A stretch of 64,000 nt of DNA from positions 248,001 to 312,000 of the forward strand of contig JANXXU010000008.1 of assembly GCA_025350465.1 (NCBI GenBank). Reading direction: 5' to 3'. Below are positions 53,787 through 61,987 of the stretch, piece after piece; positions within the stretch are counted from its first letter, which is position 1, and each line of letters starts with the position of its first letter. Position numbers and translations under genes: made by a program. The stretch is from Alphaproteobacteria bacterium (GTDB lineage: Bacteria > Pseudomonadota > Alphaproteobacteria > Micropepsales > Micropepsaceae). Below the pieces are notes generated by a model. The model was given only the letters and a program-made list of their open reading frames with translations, was not told the origin of the DNA and did no database searches.

Positions 53787-54209
53787 TCATCGCAGGTTTC
53801 GCATTTGTGCTGGGCCGACAACGTATTGCGCGTCGGTGACAGGCTCCATCCAATCCACAGCCTTGCCGTCGAGAGCTTCAGCAATCGCGATATGAGTCAT
53901 CGCCATTGTCGGCGTTGCGCCATGCCAGTGCCGATGCTGGCATGGACACCAGATCACATCGCCGGTGCGGATTTCTTCGATCGGGCCACCTTCGCACTGC
54001 GTCCAACCAACACCCGAGGTGACGATCAGTGTCTGGCCGAGCGGATGCGTGTGCCAATGAGTTCGTGCGCCGGGCTCGAACGTGACGATGGCGCCGCCCG
54101 CTCGCCCCGGCGCGTCAGCCTGAAACGGGCTGTCGATGTGCACAGTGCCGGTGAACGTTTCGGCCGGGCCTTTGCGGGACGGTATTGCGCCGTTGCGTTG
54201 GATCTTCAT
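53787..54209 (-). CDS. Cupin domain protein, mandelonitrile-lyase-like
   Basis: 140 aa from ATG at 54209 (GGAGACGACC upstream). Cupin motif 1: [17 protein letters not shown]; motif 2: [18 protein letters not shown]. The pattern with HWHTHP and the final HIAIAE is that of small Mn-dependent (R)-selective hydroxynitrile lyase-like cupins and of carboxymuconolactone-linked cupins. It is 26 bp downstream of an SDR gene on the same strand; this cupin plus SDR pair is common in soil Proteobacteria. Confidence 0.87.
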   Translation of the reverse strand: MKIQRNGAIPSRKGPAETFTGTVHIDSPFQADAPGRAGGAIVTFEPGARTHWHTHPLGQTLIVTSGVGWTQCEGGPIEEIRTGDVIWCPCQHRHWHGATPTMAMTHIAIAEALDGKAVDWMEPVTDAQYVVGPAQMRNLR

Positions 54210-54235
54210 GGTCGTCTCCTGCGCGAACGCTTCGC

Positions 54236-55066
54236 TTATTTCGGCGCGAGCTCGCCATACCAATAGGCGGAGGTAACGCCGCCATCCATGAGAAAGTCGC
54301 TACCGGTGATGAACGCGCCATCGGGTCCCATCAGCAACGCCGCGACGGTTGCCACTTCGTCGGGCGTACCTGCGCGGCCGGCAGCCGACATCTCGATCAT
54401 GCGGCGGTATCCCTCACCGCGTGGCCCGGAGAGTTCGTCCTTGGCAAGGGGCGTCATAATGATGCCTGGGCTTATAGTGTTGACCCGCGCGCCGCGCTTT
54501 CCCCAGCGCACCGCTTCGGCCATCACACGCAGAGAATTTCCGCGCTTGGAGAGCTGATAGGCGTGAAGCGAGTCCTTCACCTGATCGAGCTGAAGGAAGG
54601 GAAGCCGAAGCAGCTCCTCGACAGGTGTCGTGGCCAACGCCCTGTTTTGTTCGACGGTCAGCGGCGGAAGGCGATGTCCGGATTGCGACGCGATGACGAC
54701 GCCGGCCCCGCCTTGGGTGATGACATTGCCGAACTCTTCGAGCACCAGGGCCGTGCCATAGAGATCGACTTTGAGGATTGTCGCCGGTGGCGCTTGGCTA
54801 GGGGAAACACCAGCAGCGTGGATGACCCCAGTTATGTCTCCCAAACCCGCCGCTGTCTCGACCAGGGCACGAACAGCCGCGCGCGAAGAGGCATCGACCG
54901 TTGCAACGCTCACTTCATATCCCGCATTCCCGAGAATCTCGGCCGCAGCATTGGCATTGTCCGAACGCATGTCAGCGAGGAGGACATGCTTGCCGATGCC
55001 AACCCGTCGCGCGATGGCTTGACCGATCTGACCGGGTCCAATGACGACAATCACGTTCTTTTTCAT
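54236..55066 (-). CDS. Short-chain dehydrogenase/reductase
   Basis: 276 aa. Glycine motif GPGQIGQA (10-17) is an unusual variant of TGxxxGxG with Gly-Pro start; then HAAG (83-86), Ser127 or Ser129, and Tyr170-x3-Lys174 (YQLSKRG). RAPRF-like and [12 protein letters not shown] follow. Typical SDR except that the first Gly motif reads V-I-G-P-G-Q-I-G, as in the atypical group annotated as SDR oxidoreductase. NAD(P)-dependent; substrate unknown. Likely one transcript with the cupin. Confidence 0.86.
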   Translation of the reverse strand: MKKNVIVVIGPGQIGQAIARRVGIGKHVLLADMRSDNANAAAEILGNAGYEVSVATVDASSRAAVRALVETAAGLGDITGVIHAAGVSPSQAPPATILKVDLYGTALVLEEFGNVITQGGAGVVIASQSGHRLPPLTVEQNRALATTPVEELLRLPFLQLDQVKDSLHAYQLSKRGNSLRVMAEAVRWGKRGARVNTISPGIIMTPLAKDELSGPRGEGYRRMIEMSAAGRAGTPDEVATVAALLMGPDGAFITGSDFLMDGGVTSAYWYGELAPK

Positions 55067-55329
55067 GGCTGTCCCTTTCCGCGAAAGGCTTCTTCCCGAT
55101 GCATGCCGCTAGAGGATGGATGTTCCCACGTGTGCCAGGCTCGATTCAACGCGACCTTGAATGGTCAGTTCCGGCGATCTTCGGTCGCACGCGGCTGCCA
55201 CCAGCGTCTCTTGTGGCCCCATTTCGGTCACTCGGAATTGCAAACTGGTCTCCAACCAACGCGCTCAATTCTCCCGCCGCAAATATTCTGGCGTTGTTTG
55301 TAGGTCAGAGTCCTACCGCCGCCGAGGCC

Positions 55330-56373
55330 TTACCCCGCCGGCGTGCCGGGTTTGCCGCCGAAGAGGCTGCGGAAAAAGCGCGCGATGACCGCGCCCACGC
55401 CGGCAATCGCGACCGCGATCAGTTTCCAGGAAGCCACGGCGGCGGCAATGAGCCACTTCAAGAGCCCGGCCTTCGCCGCGACGCCGCCGACGACCAGCGC
55501 CGCCAGCCCGTAGGCCGCGACCGGGTCGCTGCTTTCGTTGAAATCGGCATAGCGATGGCCTTGAGCAAAAGACACCATCGACAGCAGTTTCGGAACTTGG
55601 CCGTTGATGTCGGGAAGCTGCTTGATGTCGGCGATGACGTTGACCTGCAGCACCCCGGTGCGCCCCAGCGCGCGAATCGCATAGTTCAGCGTGTCGTTGC
55701 TGCTGCCGAAGCGTAGATGTTTTGCCCAATAGAGTTTGTGATTGGTCGCATCGTAGGACGGCTTCTGCGCCCAGCCGACGATGGTGATCGGCTCATAGCC
55801 GGCCTTCGCGCGCTCCTCGTTCACTTGTTCGCTGCTGGTCTGCATTTGCTTCAGCAGGTCGTCGTAGTCGATCGCCGCCGCGTCGCTGTCGGAGACGTGC
55901 CCGTCATTGTCGTAGGTGATGATCGCCGCCCAGCTGTTCGCGTTTAGAGCGTCGACATCGCGCGGCACGATCGCGCCGATCACGTTGCCGAGCGCACCCG
56001 GCGGATTGCCCCAGATCTGGGTCAGGAGTTTGTTCGCGTCGGCCGGATCGAGATAGGCAAAGCCGTCGACGACCGAGATGCTCGCTTCACCGCCCGGCAA
56101 CGCGATCACGCCGTCGCGCTTGACCAGGGTTTTCGCGAGCGCCTCCTTGGCTGCAAAGGCAGCCTCTTCCTTCGTTTGGGCATCGCTCGGCGCGGCCGGC
56201 GCCGGTTGATCGAGATTTGTCGAATTCGGATCTACGGCGGGCGGCGTCGGCGTCGTGTTGTCGGTCTGCGGCTCGGGTGGCCTAGGCGGCGGAATATCGC
56301 CCAAGGCAGCCGACGAGAGTGCGAGACCGATCGCCAGCGCCGCCAGTATGCTCACGCTTGTCTTTGCCGACAT
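55330..56373 (-). CDS. DUF2167 family membrane-anchored protein
   Basis: 347 aa. Signal peptide (SILAALAIGLALSSAALGD), Pro-rich linker, then the DUF2167 domain (about 85-280: GVIALPGGEASISVVDGFAYLDPADANKLLTQIWGNP, ITYDNDGHVSDSDAAAIDYDDLL, VGWAQKPSYDATNHKLYWAKHL). C-terminal hydrophobic segments at about 290-335 anchor it. DUF2167 proteins are abundant in Proteobacteria; function unknown. Confidence 0.9.
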   Translation of the reverse strand: MSAKTSVSILAALAIGLALSSAALGDIPPPRPPEPQTDNTTPTPPAVDPNSTNLDQPAPAAPSDAQTKEEAAFAAKEALAKTLVKRDGVIALPGGEASISVVDGFAYLDPADANKLLTQIWGNPPGALGNVIGAIVPRDVDALNANSWAAIITYDNDGHVSDSDAAAIDYDDLLKQMQTSSEQVNEERAKAGYEPITIVGWAQKPSYDATNHKLYWAKHLRFGSSNDTLNYAIRALGRTGVLQVNVIADIKQLPDINGQVPKLLSMVSFAQGHRYADFNESSDPVAAYGLAALVVGGVAAKAGLLKWLIAAAVASWKLIAVAIAGVGAVIARFFRSLFGGKPGTPAG

Positions 56374-56562
56374 CGAACGCTCCTCATTGCCGGAATTCGG
56401 GGCAACTTATCAGCGGGCTTTCACGCACCACAAGCCGAGGTTAATCTTCACGATCTCTTACGAGACAGCAAGAATCTGGGATAACTTCCGCCCGCTCGGT
56501 AACAGCTGGGCTCGTGGCTCGTCGATCACAACTCAAGAGGCAAGGTCGCACCCCGGTCACAC

Positions 56563-56576
56563 GAGCCATCTGGCTC
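56563..56576. promoter_or_regulatory. Palindrome GAGCCA-TC-TGGCTC upstream of luxR
   Basis: A 14-base perfect dyad with TC at the centre, lying directly before a TATACT -10 box (56579-56584) and 55 bases before the LuxR start codon. This is the position of an operator overlapping the promoter spacer. It may bind the adjacent LuxR protein or another regulator. Confidence 0.5.
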
Positions 56577-56630
56577 AGTATACTCTTGCGCGTGTAGGGT
56601 CAGTCGGCAGACTGGGGAGTGCTCGACCAA

Positions 56631-57383
56631 ATGAGCCAAATTCCATTTCTAACGGTTCAGGAGTTCAGTGCTGCGTGTCTCAACGCGCCGAACACCGACG
56701 CCATCACGGCACCGTTCACAAGAATCTTGCGCGACGCGCAGATCGTCTCTTGGTTCGTCGGCTCACTGGCCAATGTCGACAAAGCGCGAAGGCCGGGTTT
56801 CGGCTACTACGGGATACCGAACGGATGGAAAGAGATCTACGAAGACGCCCTCTATTTCAACCATGATCCGGTCTTTCAGCATGCCCAGACAGGTCGCCAG
56901 CCGATCGTGTGGTCGAACTGCAAGGCACAAACGACGCTGACAAAAGCTGCGCACGAGGTCTTCGCCGCAGCGGCCGAGTACGATTTGACCGACGGCTATA
57001 TCATGCCGGTTCGCGGCTTCGGCGATTTGCCTGGGGCAGTCACCTTTGGCGGCCTCGATCCCGACTTGAGCATGGACGCTCAGTTGTCGCTGTTCATGCT
57101 GGGCGCCTACGCCTACGAGGGACTACGCCGCCTGAACGAAAAGTTCCGGGAAGTCCCTCCGATTTTGACGAAGCGGGAATTGGAAGTGTTGCGTTGGTCG
57201 GCCGAGGGCAAGAGCGCTTGGGACATCGGCGTGATTCTTACGATCGGCGAAACGACGGTTCGCACGCACCAGGCCTCGATCAGGCGCAAATACGGCGTCC
57301 CTTCGATCATTCAGGCGGCGGTTCTGGCCGCCTGGGACGGCACGCTGCGCTTCGGCATGTCGGTGTCAACTCATCAAGTCTGA
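56631..57383 (+). CDS. LuxR-family autoinducer-binding regulator
   Basis: 250 aa from ATG at 56631 (GGGGAG upstream; a GTG at 56619 is possible). The autoinducer domain carries Trp66, Tyr70, Asp79, Pro80, Trp94 and Gly122, which fall exactly on the spacing of TraR residues 57, 61, 70, 71, 85 and 113. The C-terminal HTH (about 178-235, TKRELEVLRWSAEGK) carries Glu183, Leu187 and Gly193, equal to TraR 178, 182 and 188. All nine conserved residues are intact, so it should bind an AHL. The luxI gene starts 72 bases downstream. Confidence 0.95.
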   Translation: MSQIPFLTVQEFSAACLNAPNTDAITAPFTRILRDAQIVSWFVGSLANVDKARRPGFGYYGIPNGWKEIYEDALYFNHDPVFQHAQTGRQPIVWSNCKAQTTLTKAAHEVFAAAAEYDLTDGYIMPVRGFGDLPGAVTFGGLDPDLSMDAQLSLFMLGAYAYEGLRRLNEKFREVPPILTKRELEVLRWSAEGKSAWDIGVILTIGETTVRTHQASIRRKYGVPSIIQAAVLAAWDGTLRFGMSVSTHQV

Positions 57384-57411
57384 GGATAGCCGGCAGGGCC
57401 AATTCCGGCGA

Positions 57412-57452
57412 TCGTTCCCCTATACGTCCACTTCGATGGATTTGGGGAACGA
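57412..57452 (+). promoter_or_regulatory. LuxI leader hairpin covering the ribosome binding site
   Basis: TCGTTCCCC (57412-57420) is the exact complement of GGGGAACGA (57444-57452); the right arm includes the GGGGA Shine-Dalgarno of luxI, whose ATG is at 57456. A 9-bp stem with a 23-base loop could block ribosome entry. A looser GCCGG/CCGGC dyad lies at 57389-57409. The same dyad could instead be a DNA site for LuxR. Confidence 0.5.
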
Positions 57453-57455
57453 CAC

Positions 57456-58079
57456 ATGGTGCAGCTCATTATCGGCGCAACGAATCCCAACGCGCGCGAA
57501 TTGCTGGCGAAGATTTTTCGTCAGCGTTACGAGGTCTTCGTCAAGGAAAAAGGCTGGGATCTCAAGACCTACAACGGTTTGGAGTTCGACAACTACGACG
57601 TGCCGGCCACGCTTTACCTGGCGCAGCTCGACGCCGACGGCGAAATGATCGCCTCGATGCGAATGAATGCGACCGACGGGCCGTTTCTCCTCAAGGATGT
57701 TTTTCCCGACATGTGCCACGGCGCGATCCCGCAAGGGCGCGACGTGTGGGAGCTGACGCGCGGTGCCTTGTCGCCGAAATTGCGCCGCTCCAAACACTAC
57801 GGCCGGATGATCTGCGGCGTGCTCGAGGCGGCGCTGCTCTGGGGCGCTCAGAAGTCGATCGGCATCTATTCCGTCGACTACCTCATGAAGCAAATGCAGT
57901 TTGGTTTGGACCTCAAGCCCCTGGGTCCGCCGCGCATCATGGACGGCGAGCCGAACGTCGCCGCGGAATTCCCGTTCAACTTCGAAACGTTGCAGCGCGT
58001 GCGAACGAGCTTCGGCATCACCGAGCCCGTCATCGAGCGCATCTATCATATGCCGCAAGAGGGTCGTGCCGCCGCATGA
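57456..58079 (+). CDS. Acyl-homoserine-lactone synthase (LuxI family)
   Basis: 207 aa. All eight residues invariant in LuxI proteins are present: Arg24, Phe28, Trp34, Asp45, Asp48, Arg69, Glu99 and Arg102 (in RQRYEVF, KGWDL, EFDNYD, SMRM and WELTR). It joins an acyl donor to S-adenosylmethionine to form an AHL signal. The acyl chain cannot be predicted; relatives in Bradyrhizobium and Rhodopseudomonas use CoA donors, so that possibility is open. Stop overlaps the start of a small gene (ATGA). Confidence 0.95.
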   Translation: MVQLIIGATNPNARELLAKIFRQRYEVFVKEKGWDLKTYNGLEFDNYDVPATLYLAQLDADGEMIASMRMNATDGPFLLKDVFPDMCHGAIPQGRDVWELTRGALSPKLRRSKHYGRMICGVLEAALLWGAQKSIGIYSVDYLMKQMQFGLDLKPLGPPRIMDGEPNVAAEFPFNFETLQRVRTSFGITEPVIERIYHMPQEGRAAA

Positions 58080-58303
58080 CGAACATGAGTGATACCGAAG
58101 CCTTGCGGCGCATGCGCGAGGTTTGGGAGTGGGCGTTGAAATCCAAACGGCCCTATTTCGCGTACTCGCTGGGTACCGCGATCCTTGCTTTCGACATGGA
58201 TCGCGGCCCCGGCAACTTCGTGCCGCCGAGTGCAGGGAAAGTCATGCGGCCCGAGGCGATCAAGAAACCCAAGCGCGGCCGCCCGCCGAAGCAATACCTT
58301 TAA
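58076..58303 (+). CDS. Small AT-hook-like protein coupled to luxI
   Basis: 75 aa; ATG overlaps the luxI stop codon (ATGA), so it is translationally coupled; a second ATG lies 9 bases later. It has an amphipathic helix (TEALRRMREVWEWALKSKRPYF) and a basic end KKPKRGRPPKQYL. The RGRP core with flanking Lys/Pro is the AT-hook DNA-binding motif. It lacks any membrane or signal segment. Not a family I know; its coupling suggests a role in quorum-sensing output or control. Confidence 0.72.
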   Translation: MTNMSDTEALRRMREVWEWALKSKRPYFAYSLGTAILAFDMDRGPGNFVPPSAGKVMRPEAIKKPKRGRPPKQYL

Positions 58304-58322
58304 GCATGGGCGTGCGAGGCGG

Positions 58323-59168
58323 CTATTTCTTGCGCTCGCCGTAGTCGCCGAACGGCGCGTCGCGCTCGCGCACCGCTTGGCGAAAGCCGACATCTTGCGC
58401 CCGCGTGACGAAATCGCGGCCTTCTTGCGTGTGGCGTGCCACGCCGTCGAAGAACGAGCCCAGGAGCTGCGACGAGCGCAGGCCCATATGCTCGGCCGGC
58501 TCGTTGCACAGCATCTTCAGCATTGCGAGCTGGTTCAACGGCACGCGCGCCATCCGTTCGGCCAGAGCCATTGCACGCGCGACCAAATCATCGTCCGGCA
58601 CGCATTCGAGGATGAGCCCGATCTTCTCCGCTTCGCGCGCCCCGATCTCGTCGCCGGTCAGGAGATAACGTTTCGCCCGCTCGAAGCCCATGCGATAGAC
58701 CCACATCGCGCTCGTCGGCACGCCCCACACGCGCGACGGCGGATAGCCGAACTTGGCGCTCTCGCCGGCGACGATCATGTCGGCGCAGAGCACCATGTCC
58801 GTGCCGCCGGCGATGCACCATCCGTGCACCGCGGCGATCACCGGCTTCGACAAATCCCACATCTTGCGAAAGACCCGCACATAGCGCCCGATCATGTGCA
58901 GATCGGCGACGGAGTCCCAGGCGCGCGAGCGCTCCTCGGCCGACGCTTGCGCCGCCGTCGACCAATCGAGCCCGTAGCCTGCGCAAAACGCCGGTCCATC
59001 GGCGCGCAGCACAACGACGTGGATCGCGTGGTCGCGCTCCGCCTCGTCGAGTGCTGCAGAGAACTCGTCGCGCCATTGCGGCGTGATCGTGTTGTATTCG
59101 GCGGCGCGCGCAAACACGATCGTGCGGATACGGCCGGTTGTCTCGGTGCGGATTGCTGGTGTGGTCAT
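58323..59168 (-). CDS. Crotonase (enoyl-CoA hydratase/isomerase) family protein
   Basis: 281 aa from ATG at 59168. Oxyanion-hole stretches FCAGYGLDW and HGWCIAGGTDMVLCADMIVAGE. At the position of rat hydratase Glu144 it has Asp (GGTDM) and at Glu164 it has no Glu (GYPPSRVWG), so it is unlikely to be a standard hydratase; isomerase, dehalogenase or hydrolase activity is possible. The C-terminal ~60 residues (GLRSSQLLGSFFDGVARHT, TRAQDVGFRQAVRERD) fit the family. Cytoplasmic. Confidence 0.87.
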   Translation of the reverse strand: MTTPAIRTETTGRIRTIVFARAAEYNTITPQWRDEFSAALDEAERDHAIHVVVLRADGPAFCAGYGLDWSTAAQASAEERSRAWDSVADLHMIGRYVRVFRKMWDLSKPVIAAVHGWCIAGGTDMVLCADMIVAGESAKFGYPPSRVWGVPTSAMWVYRMGFERAKRYLLTGDEIGAREAEKIGLILECVPDDDLVARAMALAERMARVPLNQLAMLKMLCNEPAEHMGLRSSQLLGSFFDGVARHTQEGRDFVTRAQDVGFRQAVRERDAPFGDYGERKK

Positions 59169-59281
59169 TGAACGAGCCCTTCTATTCGAATGTTCCCAAT
59201 TGAACGGCGTCAGCGCCAAACTCTAGCGACGGCAGCGTTCAGGTTGGCCGAAGCATCATACTGTTGCGCGATACTTTCCAG

Positions 59282-59351
59282 TTGTCATTCCCGCGAAGGC
59301 GGGAATCCAGTTCTTTCGAAATCTGGATGCCCGCCTTCGCGGGAATGACAA
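59282..59351. repeat. REP-like palindromic element, copy 2
   Basis: 29-base arms, TTGTCATTCCCGCGAAGGCG to CCAG (59282-59310) and CTGGATGCCCGCCTTCGCGG to ACAA (59323-59351), complementary with one mismatch and a 12-base loop. Each arm also folds on itself (ATTCCCGC / GCGGGAAT). Same element as at 32666-32781. Between convergent flanks it may act as a two-way transcription stop. Confidence 0.85.
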
Positions 59352-59400
59352 GGAGCAGTAGGTCCGCTAGCCTCTTGGACCGACACGGAGCGCCAGTCCT

Positions 59401-59736
59401 ATGAGCAAAACGCTATTCCTCCTGGTGGCAATCGTTGCACTCCTCGTAGCGACGAACCCGGCGCGCGGCGAATACAACGATTGGGTCGAGCAATTCGCCA
59501 TCGGCAAGCTTGAGCGCGATGCCCAAGCGCAGAAGCAGCAGGTCAGTTGGACCGAGCGCACCTTCGGCGGCGCCTCCGCCGGCATGATCGTGCGTAACCT
59601 GCCAGTGGCGCGGCGCAATTTCGTGATCTTCTCGATCTACCATCTCGATTTGCCCGAAGGCTTCGGCGAAGCCGACGGCTTCCCCGAATGCACCGTCGGC
59701 ATCGCCGGCCAGTTCATGCGCATGCATGTGTGTTGA
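59401..59736 (+). CDS. Small exported hypothetical protein
   Basis: 111 aa, N-terminal signal (TLFLLVAIVALLVATNPARG), then a polar part with EYNDWVEQFAIGKLERDAQAQKQQV and GMIVRNLPVARRNFVIFSIYHLD. One terminal Cys pair (ECTVG and HVC at the end). Translation may be coupled to the next gene, whose possible TTG start overlaps this stop. No family recognised. Confidence 0.65.
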   Translation: MSKTLFLLVAIVALLVATNPARGEYNDWVEQFAIGKLERDAQAQKQQVSWTERTFGGASAGMIVRNLPVARRNFVIFSIYHLDLPEGFGEADGFPECTVGIAGQFMRMHVC

Positions 59737-59762
59737 CCGCGGCCGCAGAGAGTGAGGGATAT

Positions 59763-60185
59763 GTGTTCACACCGTCGAAGCCACAGTACCAATGGAGCAA
59801 GCTTGGCCGGAATGCCTTGGTCGTTTCGATCATCCTGGCTAGCGCGCTGAGTATCGTTGACGGCATTTTGAAGGGACCTGTGCAACACGCGGGGACCGGG
59901 GTGGATCCGACGTACATCATGATGGCGACGTGGACGGTCGACTTTCGCTATCTCTTCGAGCAAGGAATTCTCGCGGCGGCGGTTTTCTTCATCGGCGCGA
60001 TGTTTCTCGAGACGCGCACGACCTTCACCATCGGCTTCGACAAGCTCGACGCGGAGAAAATGTCGATCAAAGGTCCGGACGAAAACAACGTCGTGTGGAT
60101 CGGCCACCGCTACGGCACGCCGCTCGAAGCGGAGTCGATCGCGAACGCGCTGAGCGAGCGGTTGAAGGAAAGCGCGGCGCCGTAG
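59763..60185 (+). CDS. Two-helix membrane protein
   Basis: 140 aa from GTG at 59763, with GAGTGAGGGA just upstream (a TTG at 59733 overlapping the previous stop is possible). Two helices at about 15-35 (NALVVSIILASALSIVDGIL) and 57-80 (GILAAAVFFIGAMFL), then a soluble C-terminal ~55 residues with FTIGFDKLDAEKM and VWIGHRYGTPLEAES. Follows the exported-protein gene by 26 bases. Function unknown. Confidence 0.65.
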   Translation: MFTPSKPQYQWSKLGRNALVVSIILASALSIVDGILKGPVQHAGTGVDPTYIMMATWTVDFRYLFEQGILAAAVFFIGAMFLETRTTFTIGFDKLDAEKMSIKGPDENNVVWIGHRYGTPLEAESIANALSERLKESAAP

Positions 60186-60187
60186 AA

Positions 60188-60325
60188 CTATCGCCCCGAG
60201 CAATGTCGCGAGTTCGAACTGGCTGAGGCCGCCTCTGCCGGCATGGCTGTGGTCGCGAGCCCTGCGCCGACAATGACGAGGATGACAATCGTCGGAGCAA
60301 GTCTCTTCAACCTTCCGACGGTCAC
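60188..60325 (-). CDS. Possible small secreted peptide
   Basis: 45 codons from GTG at 60325, 10 bases after the PhyH stop. Reads RLKRLAPTIVILVIVGAGLA followed by a possible signal cleavage (AMPAEAA) and a short Ser/Arg-rich tail with one Cys. No ribosome binding site is visible, so this may be chance. Confidence 0.3.
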   Translation of the reverse strand: MTVGRLKRLAPTIVILVIVGAGLATTAMPAEAASASSNSRHCSGR

Positions 60326-60335
60326 CAATTCGGCA

Positions 60336-61043
60336 TCAATGCGTCCATGCAAGTGGCGGAGGCAGCAGATCGTCCGGCGCGAACTCCAGATGCAGCACGC
60401 GGCGATGGCGGGGCGCCGTAGCCGCCGCGGAGCTGTGAACCAGAAGCGGCCGCAGCGCGAGCACCGCACCAGCGGGCGCCAAACAGACCTGCGCCGGCAC
60501 CTCATCGCGCAGACGCTTGATGTCGGGATTCCTCAGCCGACCCAGCCTATGCGTTCCCGGCAACACGCGGAGCGGCCCGTTGTCCTCGTCGCAATCGTCG
60601 AGATGCAGCCGCAGCGTCACCATGCGCGCGAGGAGGTCCGGCGGTGCCTCCACATGAGGCACGCCTGCCTTAACGGTCCATTGTCCCCAACCGGCGATCT
60701 CACGCCGTTCCGCGACCGCAAGCACGAGATCCTGGTGCCAAGGCACATGCCAGTTCGCGTCAGCCGTCTTGTCGAAGAAGAGTCCACGAACCGCACGAGC
60801 CGGTTCACCAATCAAACTCTCCACGACCGCGGATATAGCGCGAGACCGCGCGAGGCGAAGAATGTCTGGGTTGGCGAGCAGATTGCGGGCGCCATACACA
60901 GCCCCGGCGCGCTGCGCCTGCCAAGCTTCGTTTTGCGTGAATAGGTCCAACAGATTGCTGCGGGAATCAGCGCTCAGAACATCATGCACAACGCAAAAGC
61001 CGCACTGCTCAAACGCGCCTCGCATCTCATTTTGTGTTCGCAC
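60336..61043 (-). CDS. Phytanoyl-CoA dioxygenase (PhyH) family protein
   Basis: 235 aa, GTG start with AAGGA upstream. Iron ligands: His and Asp in WHQDL and the distal His in RPLLVHSS; Arg in RRVLHLEF binds 2-oxoglutarate. MVTLRLHLDDCDEDNGPLRVLPGTHRLG is the characteristic PhyH core. The family hydroxylates varied small molecules. Starts divergently from the membrane-protein gene at 61190. Confidence 0.88.
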   Translation of the reverse strand: MRTQNEMRGAFEQCGFCVVHDVLSADSRSNLLDLFTQNEAWQAQRAGAVYGARNLLANPDILRLARSRAISAVVESLIGEPARAVRGLFFDKTADANWHVPWHQDLVLAVAERREIAGWGQWTVKAGVPHVEAPPDLLARMVTLRLHLDDCDEDNGPLRVLPGTHRLGRLRNPDIKRLRDEVPAQVCLAPAGAVLALRPLLVHSSAAATAPRHRRVLHLEFAPDDLLPPPLAWTH

Positions 61044-61189
61044 CGCGATCCTTCATGTTTGGCGCCGCGTGGCGCCTCTCTAAGGCGATACGTCTTCAAA
61101 AAATATCTATCAAAATATCTGGTTCTTGTGGAACTGTCTCTCGCGATGCCTGGCTTGTGCCCGGCCGAATTCCATGCGCGTACTTGCTG

Positions 61190-61864
61190 ATGAGCGACGT
61201 GACAATGTCGAATGCAGCGCGCCAGGCGGGCATAGCCGGACTATGCGCGACAGTCCTTGGCGTAGCGGCGATGGTCGTCGGCGGGAGCCCACCCGACCCG
61301 ACCAGCACGATCGATTTACTTCGCACCTATGTGCACGCCGAGCGCACCTCGATCTTGGCTGCTGCTGCCATCTATCAGCTGATGATACCGTTTCTGCTGG
61401 TATTTGCAGCCGGCCTCGCGCGCGTTGCGGCAGGTGCGAATGGCGAGGCAAGCGCCCTGGCGTGGGGCGGCTTGGCCGGAAATGTGGGGCTTCAGGCGGT
61501 GGCCGTTGCCGGAATGATTCCGTTCGTTGGCGCTGCATGGCGCGGTGCGGACGACGCGATTATACGCGCGGCTTACGACGGCAATCTGTTGGGGCTCTAC
61601 GCATTGACGGCGGGATTCTCGCTGGCCTCGGTCGTGCCGGTGACGATCGCGGGCATCATGACGAAGATCTTGCCGCGTTGGATTGCAGTTTTCGCATTCG
61701 TGCTGGCCGCGGCGAACCTTGGCGAGCTCGTCGGGCTTGTATTTTATGACGGGCCGATGGCACTGGGTGCAGCTGCGGGCCTGGTCGCGATACCGGCTTG
61801 GATGGCGTGGGCGGCTGCGGTTAGCGTCGTCCTTGTACGCCGCGCCCGCCGGAAGCCTTCGTAA
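61190..61864 (+). CDS. Six-helix membrane protein, DUF4386-like
   Basis: 224 aa from the ATG at 61190; a longer frame to 61034 has a polar leader and no ribosome binding site. Six hydrophobic segments from ARQAGIAGLCATVLGVAAMVVGG to AWMAWAAAVSVVLV. The LLRTYVHAERTSILAAAAIYQL loop resembles DUF4386 proteins; weak. Function unknown. Confidence 0.68.
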   Translation: MSDVTMSNAARQAGIAGLCATVLGVAAMVVGGSPPDPTSTIDLLRTYVHAERTSILAAAAIYQLMIPFLLVFAAGLARVAAGANGEASALAWGGLAGNVGLQAVAVAGMIPFVGAAWRGADDAIIRAAYDGNLLGLYALTAGFSLASVVPVTIAGIMTKILPRWIAVFAFVLAAANLGELVGLVFYDGPMALGAAAGLVAIPAWMAWAAAVSVVLVRRARRKPS

Positions 61865-61987
61865 CTCGCGTAAGTTCTGCATTTAGCTGAGGCGGCGCCG
61901 CCGAATCGGTGCTGTAGAGACTCGACGCGCGGCGCGCGCGCAGGCCACGATGATCGCCGCGAGAATCGATATTGTTAGGGCCGCCGC

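Noticed and set aside
56909-58303. 464-codon plus-strand frame across luxR and luxI
   Set aside because: Lies out of frame inside both genes; only its last 75 codons (from 58076) are real, with their own coupled start.
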